Origin: Streptomyces lavendulae subsp. lavendulae
GTDB taxonomy: Bacteria; Actinomycetota; Actinomycetes; Streptomycetales; Streptomycetaceae
Direction of reading: 5' to 3'
Length of the DNA: 64,000 nt
Assembly: GCF_002803845.1 (NCBI RefSeq)
Contig: NZ_CP024985.1
Coordinates: 1,178,001 to 1,242,000, forward strand
A program made the position numbers and the translations under genes. Each line of letters opens with the position of its first letter. Position 1 is the first letter of the stretch. Shown one piece after another: positions 60,225 through 64,000 of the stretch. The notes under the pieces are model-generated. The model saw only the letters and a list, made by a program, of their open reading frames with translations, was not told the DNA's origin and made no database searches.

Positions 60225-62372
60225 TCCGTCACCTTCCGCCGCCTCGGCCGCCCGTACCCGTTGCTCCTCGCGAGCGGAGCCGACGTCCCGTTCCAGGGGT
60301 GTACGGCTCACGGCCGTCGCGAGGTCCTCCAAGGCCTGCTTCTGCATTTCCGCCCCGCGCCGCACCACCGGGCTCCCGTCCCCGGCGGCGGCGCCCTCCC
60401 ATGCGTGGAGCGCCTCCTCCACGCGCGCCCAGTCCGGATTCCTGTGCTCGCGCACGTCGACCGCCGCCTGCGCGGTGTCCGCCTCCAGGGCCTCGGCGAG
60501 CCGCTCCGCCTCGGGGACGGGACGGCTGTCGTCCCGCAGGACATGGCTCTCCATGAGCATCGCCGCCCGGTCGAACCCCTTGAGCGCCTCCTGCGCCTCC
60601 TCCGCCTCGCGTGACGTCAGGCCCCTGGGGCGGACCGGTTCCTGCCTCGCCCGGTCGTACGTCTCCTGCCAGGCGGCATGTGCCTCCCTGCTCGCCAGCA
60701 GTGCCCTGCGCAGGTCGGCGTGATGTTCCCGGGTCGGTTCGGCGTAGCTGCGGAGCACCGCGGCCGCGTAACGGCCCTCGGCGGCGAGCCAGTCCGCAAG
60801 CCGGCCCGGCAGCCGGGGTGTCTCCCATGCGGGGAACACCACGTACGCCAACATCGCCAGGGCCCCGCCGAGCAGGGTGAGCACCACCCGCTCCGGGACC
60901 GTCTGCTCCCATGCCTGGCCGCCCATGCCGAGCAGGAAGACGACGTATGCGGCAGTGAAGCAATGGGAGTAGGCGTAGCCAGTACGGTTCAGCATGAACG
61001 ACAGGCCCGCCGAGACCACCGCCAGCAGGCCGAACACCTGGGCGTCCGGACCCAGGGCCCGCACCGTCCCGGTGGCGAGCGCGACCCCCGCCAGGGTCCC
61101 GGCGAGACGGGCCACCGCCCGCGCGTACGTCCGGTGGAAGTCCGGTCGCATCACCATCACCGAGGTGATGGGCACCCAGTAGCCGTGGCCCACCGGCAGC
61201 CGGGCGGCGATCAGGTAGCCGAGCGTGGCCACCGCCGCCAGGCGGACGGCGTGCCGGAACACGGGAGAGTCCCGGCGGAGCTCAGGGCGGACCGCCCGGA
61301 CCACGACCGGGACCAGCCGGAACATGGTCGGGCGCACCAGGAAATGGGCGTTCGCGGGGCCGGGCGGCGCGGGCGTCCTCCCACGCGTGCCGCACCGGGC
61401 GACCTCCAAGGCCTCGCCGAGCAGTTCCACGAGCCGCGCGGCAGCCTGCCGCGCGGGGCCCTCCAGCACCTCGTGCTCCTCGTCGACGCGCAGGGCGTCC
61501 GTGCTTTCGGGCGACACCTCGGCGGGAGTGCCGCGGCGGATCGAACGGGCGGCCGCGTCCAGGACCTCGGCGGCCGCGTCGAGCAACTCCCGCGCGCGGT
61601 CCCGCCCGGGTCCCTCCGCCGGGGCGCCGACGTCCGGGTCGGCGAGTGCGGCGACGACCGGCCGAATGCGCTCGGCGAGCCCCCGGGGGCCGTGCAGGAC
61701 GGGGGGACGGGTGCGGGCCTGCGAGGGCGTCACGGCGGCCGCGTCCCGGGCCGTCATCAACGGTTCCGGGTCGAACGGGGCGGTCGGGTCGTGCCGCAGC
61801 CGGCGGGCGTAGTCCGCCACGGCGGCCAGGGCGTCGGCGAGCGCGTCACGGTGCGCCCCCCAACGGCGGATCGGGAACAGCAGGATCAGCAGGGCCTGCG
61901 CCACGCCCCCGAGCGCGATGATCCCGGCGTGCTCCAGAGCCCGCCCGACGCTCGTGGGCAGGGTGACGGTCACCAGCATGCTGCCGACCGTCGTCGCCGC
62001 GACGATCCCGGCGGTCGATCCGACGGCCCACGCCATCCCTGCGGCAAAGGCCCATACGGCCAGCAGTGGGAGGAACGTCGCGAGTCGTCCCGCGGCCAGA
62101 TAGCCCAGGAAGGTGCTGAGTGCCAGACCTACGCCCGCGCCGAGCGCGATGACCTTGCGGGGACGCCAGGTGCGCTGGAAAGTGGCTGCGCCCGCAGAGT
62201 AGGCGCCGAGGGCGGCGGACGCGGCGTAGGCCGGGGAGGCCAGCCACAGCGCCGGCCCGATGACGATCGACACCCCCACAGCTGTGCGCAGCGCGAGCAG
62301 GGGCTCCAGTCGCGCCTCCTCGATCGTGAGCCCGGATCGCACGACTTCCCGGAGGGCCCGCAGCCACGTCAC
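60198..62372 (-). CDS. FUSC-family (aromatic acid exporter-like) membrane protein
   Basis: A 724-residue protein with two sets of about six membrane helices, one N-terminal (TAVGVSIVIGPALWLASPAYA to ALEHAGIIALGGVAQALLIL) and one after residue 390 (AVRLAAVATLGYLIAARLPVGHGYWVPIT, the FUSC signature with GYW and RPDFHRTYARAVARLAGTL), each followed by a long soluble helical region. This matches FUSC/YccS-type proteins linked to efflux of fusaric or aromatic acids. Substrate unknown. GTG/ATG start at 62372; stands alone. Confidence 0.85.
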   Translation of the reverse strand: MTWLRALREVVRSGLTIEEARLEPLLALRTAVGVSIVIGPALWLASPAYAASAALGAYSAGAATFQRTWRPRKVIALGAGVGLALSTFLGYLAAGRLATFLPLLAVWAFAAGMAWAVGSTAGIVAATTVGSMLVTVTLPTSVGRALEHAGIIALGGVAQALLILLFPIRRWGAHRDALADALAAVADYARRLRHDPTAPFDPEPLMTARDAAAVTPSQARTRPPVLHGPRGLAERIRPVVAALADPDVGAPAEGPGRDRARELLDAAAEVLDAAARSIRRGTPAEVSPESTDALRVDEEHEVLEGPARQAAARLVELLGEALEVARCGTRGRTPAPPGPANAHFLVRPTMFRLVPVVVRAVRPELRRDSPVFRHAVRLAAVATLGYLIAARLPVGHGYWVPITSVMVMRPDFHRTYARAVARLAGTLAGVALATGTVRALGPDAQVFGLLAVVSAGLSFMLNRTGYAYSHCFTAAYVVFLLGMGGQAWEQTVPERVVLTLLGGALAMLAYVVFPAWETPRLPGRLADWLAAEGRYAAAVLRSYAEPTREHHADLRRALLASREAHAAWQETYDRARQEPVRPRGLTSREAEEAQEALKGFDRAAMLMESHVLRDDSRPVPEAERLAEALEADTAQAAVDVREHRNPDWARVEEALHAWEGAAAGDGSPVVRRGAEMQKQALEDLATAVSRTPLERDVGSAREEQRVRAAEAAEGDGSGPAHRGG

Positions 62373-62515
62373 GGGCAGGAGCCTAGCCGGACCCCCTACC
62401 GGGTCGCGCCGGCCACGCCGCCGCCTCCTGTCCTCGGATCCCTCGCCGCTTGTGCCCCTTCCCTGGTCCGTGCGGATCCAGGACCACCTTGGTCCGGAGT
62501 CGACGCATCTCCGAC

Positions 62516-63733
62516 TCAGGTCACCAGCTGGTCACCGTGGTCGCCTTGGAGCATGTGGCGACGTTCCTTTTCGCGCGTGGAGTAGGCGGCTGCGCGGATC
62601 GCCTCGTCGCTCTCCAAGCCTGATCCCAGCGCGCCGGCCACCGTGGCGACCGAAGCGACGAACCAGGACAACGTGAAGTACTCCGTGGCGTGCAGCGGGG
62701 TTCCCGTCATGGAAGCGAACACTCGGTCGTTGAGGATGAACAGCGCCCACGCCAAGTTGATGGCCATCAAACCCACGTAGCAGACGAGCGCCCCGATACC
62801 CACGGTGAGGACCGTCGAGGTGTTGTAGAGCCGCGCCCTCTGCCTCGCCTCCGGCGAGCCCTCTGTCGTTCGGTGCCATAGCTCCCCGTCCACGATCAGC
62901 CAGCCGGTCATGAGGCCGACGGACCCGACCATGGCGATCACGAGGCGTGGCGCGCTCAGGGCCCCGGAGAGGCTCCAGGTCGTGGAGTCCAGGGTGGCGA
63001 TGGCCCCCGTGGCGAGTGCGGCCGCCAGGGCTTTCGACAGGCCCGATACCAGCCGCCAAGGCCGGTTGGCGCGGACCATGCCGACGAGCACCCGCAGGTA
63101 ACCGCGCGGCCCGCTGACGACGTATCGAAGATCGGCGGTCTCCTCGTCACCGACCTGGCCCCGATGGACAGGCGCGAGCCGACCGGCAAAAGGGCCCAGA
63201 AGCGGCTGACTCTGCGGAAACCCCTCAGCCCCGGTGGCCTGCGGACCCACCAAGCCGAGCACGGCTTCTTCCACGGCCCGCCGAGCCCGCGTCTGCAGCC
63301 GCAAGCCCCCCAGGGAAGGAAGGGACAGCAGCGCCAAGCCGTGTTCGTGGCTCAGATCGACAACGATCTTGCGCCCGTGTGAGTGCAGCGGAAGGTCGGT
63401 GAGGGCCACCACGACGTCCCAGTTCTCCGCACTTCCCCGGTCCATGATCCGGCGCATCAGGGTGGGCGGGTCCTCGGTCCCCGAGGTGAACGGCTCACTG
63501 ACCACCTTGACGTCGAACCGTCGCCCCTGGCCCGCCTTTTCGGCGAGCCGATCAGGAAGTATCCGGGCGATGCGCTGCGCGATGTCCGTGGGCGCGTCCG
63601 GATCCGCCAGGAGAGCCACGACCGTAACGTCCTGCGACGACACCCGCACGACCGGACCATCCTCCTCGGCTGCTCTCCGCGATTGCAGGGGTTCACAGGA
63701 TGCCCCGGGGTGAAGGCGAAGCAGCGGTGACAC
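62516..63733 (-). CDS. Membrane protein with N-terminal Rossmann-like domain, unknown function
   Basis: A 405-residue protein. The N-terminal half (VTVVALLADPDAPTDIAQRI, DVVVALTDLPLHSHGRKIVV, ALLSLPSLGG) looks like a soluble alpha/beta domain. The second half has about four helices (for example SVLTVGIGALVCYVG-like segments near 300 and SWFVASVATVAGALG). Related streptomycete proteins are often mislabelled as folate dehydrogenases; I see no folate motif. The GTG at 63733 has AGGA upstream; a GTG at 63649 behind GAGGAGG is an alternative. Confidence 0.65.
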   Translation of the reverse strand: MSPLLRLHPGASCEPLQSRRAAEEDGPVVRVSSQDVTVVALLADPDAPTDIAQRIARILPDRLAEKAGQGRRFDVKVVSEPFTSGTEDPPTLMRRIMDRGSAENWDVVVALTDLPLHSHGRKIVVDLSHEHGLALLSLPSLGGLRLQTRARRAVEEAVLGLVGPQATGAEGFPQSQPLLGPFAGRLAPVHRGQVGDEETADLRYVVSGPRGYLRVLVGMVRANRPWRLVSGLSKALAAALATGAIATLDSTTWSLSGALSAPRLVIAMVGSVGLMTGWLIVDGELWHRTTEGSPEARQRARLYNTSTVLTVGIGALVCYVGLMAINLAWALFILNDRVFASMTGTPLHATEYFTLSWFVASVATVAGALGSGLESDEAIRAAAYSTREKERRHMLQGDHGDQLVT

Positions 63734-63750
63734 GCTGTTCCTGGGCAGGG

Positions 63751-64000
63751 TCAGCGCGACGACACGGACCCGCCCGCTACCGGCCGACGCCCCTCGGAGT
63801 CGGCGCTGACCAGGTTTCCCCTCCTTTCCCGGTGCTCGTGCACGAGGCGGATCGCCATGGCGCCTTCACCGGTCGCCGAGGCCACCCGTTTCACCGAGCC
63901 ACTTCTGACGTCGCCGGCGGCGAAGACCCCGGGAAGGGTGGTCTCCAGCAGCATCGGATCGCGGCCCAGCGAGGCCCACCGGTTCGCGTCGGCCACCGCC
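63751..64000 (-). CDS. C-terminus of a thioredoxin-reductase-like flavoprotein, 5' end outside window
   Basis: The frame enters from beyond 64000 and ends at 63751. The visible 82 residues contain LETTLPGVFAAGDVRSGSVKRVASATGEGAMA, the FAD-binding TxxPGxFAAGD signature at the end of pyridine nucleotide-disulfide oxidoreductases; the SVKRVASAxGEG context is typical of the group often fused to a cyclic-nucleotide-binding domain. It lies 17 bases upstream of the membrane protein gene, so both may be co-transcribed. Confidence 0.85.
   Translation of the reverse strand, partial: AVADANRWASLGRDPMLLETTLPGVFAAGDVRSGSVKRVASATGEGAMAIRLVHEHRERRGNLVSADSEGRRPVAGGSVSSR

Overview
The window is high-GC actinobacterial DNA, almost certainly Streptomyces. 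It carries a complete cvnABCD conservon, a DUF6243-type small protein, the kdp operon with kdpF, several Streptomyces-type XRE regulators paired with an ImmA/IrrE-like protein, ALF-repeat and trypsin-like secreted proteins, many GTG/TTG starts and strong third-position G/C bias. No rRNA, tRNA or CRISPR array was seen.

Layout. 1-9658: 5' end of a gene leaving the window, a Ro60/TROVE protein, a GT1 glycosyltransferase, the conservon, a DUF6243 protein and a single-copy IS701-like transposase relative that has lost its first catalytic Asp. 9667-14445: an HExxH protein, two tandem XRE paralogues flanking a seven-helix membrane protein, a 74-residue acidic protein and a protein with the ricin A-chain fold signature. 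14998-19572: a MurE-type ligase, an unknown protein and a transmembrane Ser/Thr kinase. 19573-24701 is a decayed zone: an intact DedA-PAP2 pair sits among fragments of response regulators, a histidine kinase, PepSY and COG4705 membrane proteins. 24702-30608: a five-gene operon (oxygenase, SbnB, decarboxylase, SbnA, MATE exporter) behind an iron box, making a 2,3-diaminopropionate-derived molecule; the divergent solute-binding lipoprotein is cut off at about 31203. 31504-50744 is a potassium island: an orphan KdpB, a KimA-type importer, a small membrane ORF plus kdpFABC, kdpE and kdpD, and then a second kdpF-kdpD pair without kdpABC. Among these lie an SDR, ribosomal protein bL37, a GNAT and two copies of a ~120-bp leader-like element. 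50731-59715: a lipoprotein, small membrane proteins, a 1130-residue ALF-repeat protein with a hydrophobic C-terminus, and a tandemly duplicated two-gene unit (small secreted protein plus trypsin-fold protein lacking the catalytic His and Ser); the second copy is damaged. 59716-64000: an IS5-type transposase remnant, a small membrane protein, a FUSC-family transporter, a membrane protein and the C-terminus of a thioredoxin-reductase-like flavoprotein.

How the parts work together. KdpDE should control kdpFABC, with KimA as a second K+ uptake route; KdpB2 and KdpF2-KdpD2 look like a split, incomplete second system. The diaminopropionate operon and the truncated binding protein share iron boxes and look like one side of a metallophore locus whose uptake side has been deleted. 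The least-described elements are the ricin-fold protein beside the XRE/HExxH module, the ALF-repeat protein with a candidate membrane immunity partner, and the shared leader element. All homology calls come from reading motifs by eye; no database search was run.
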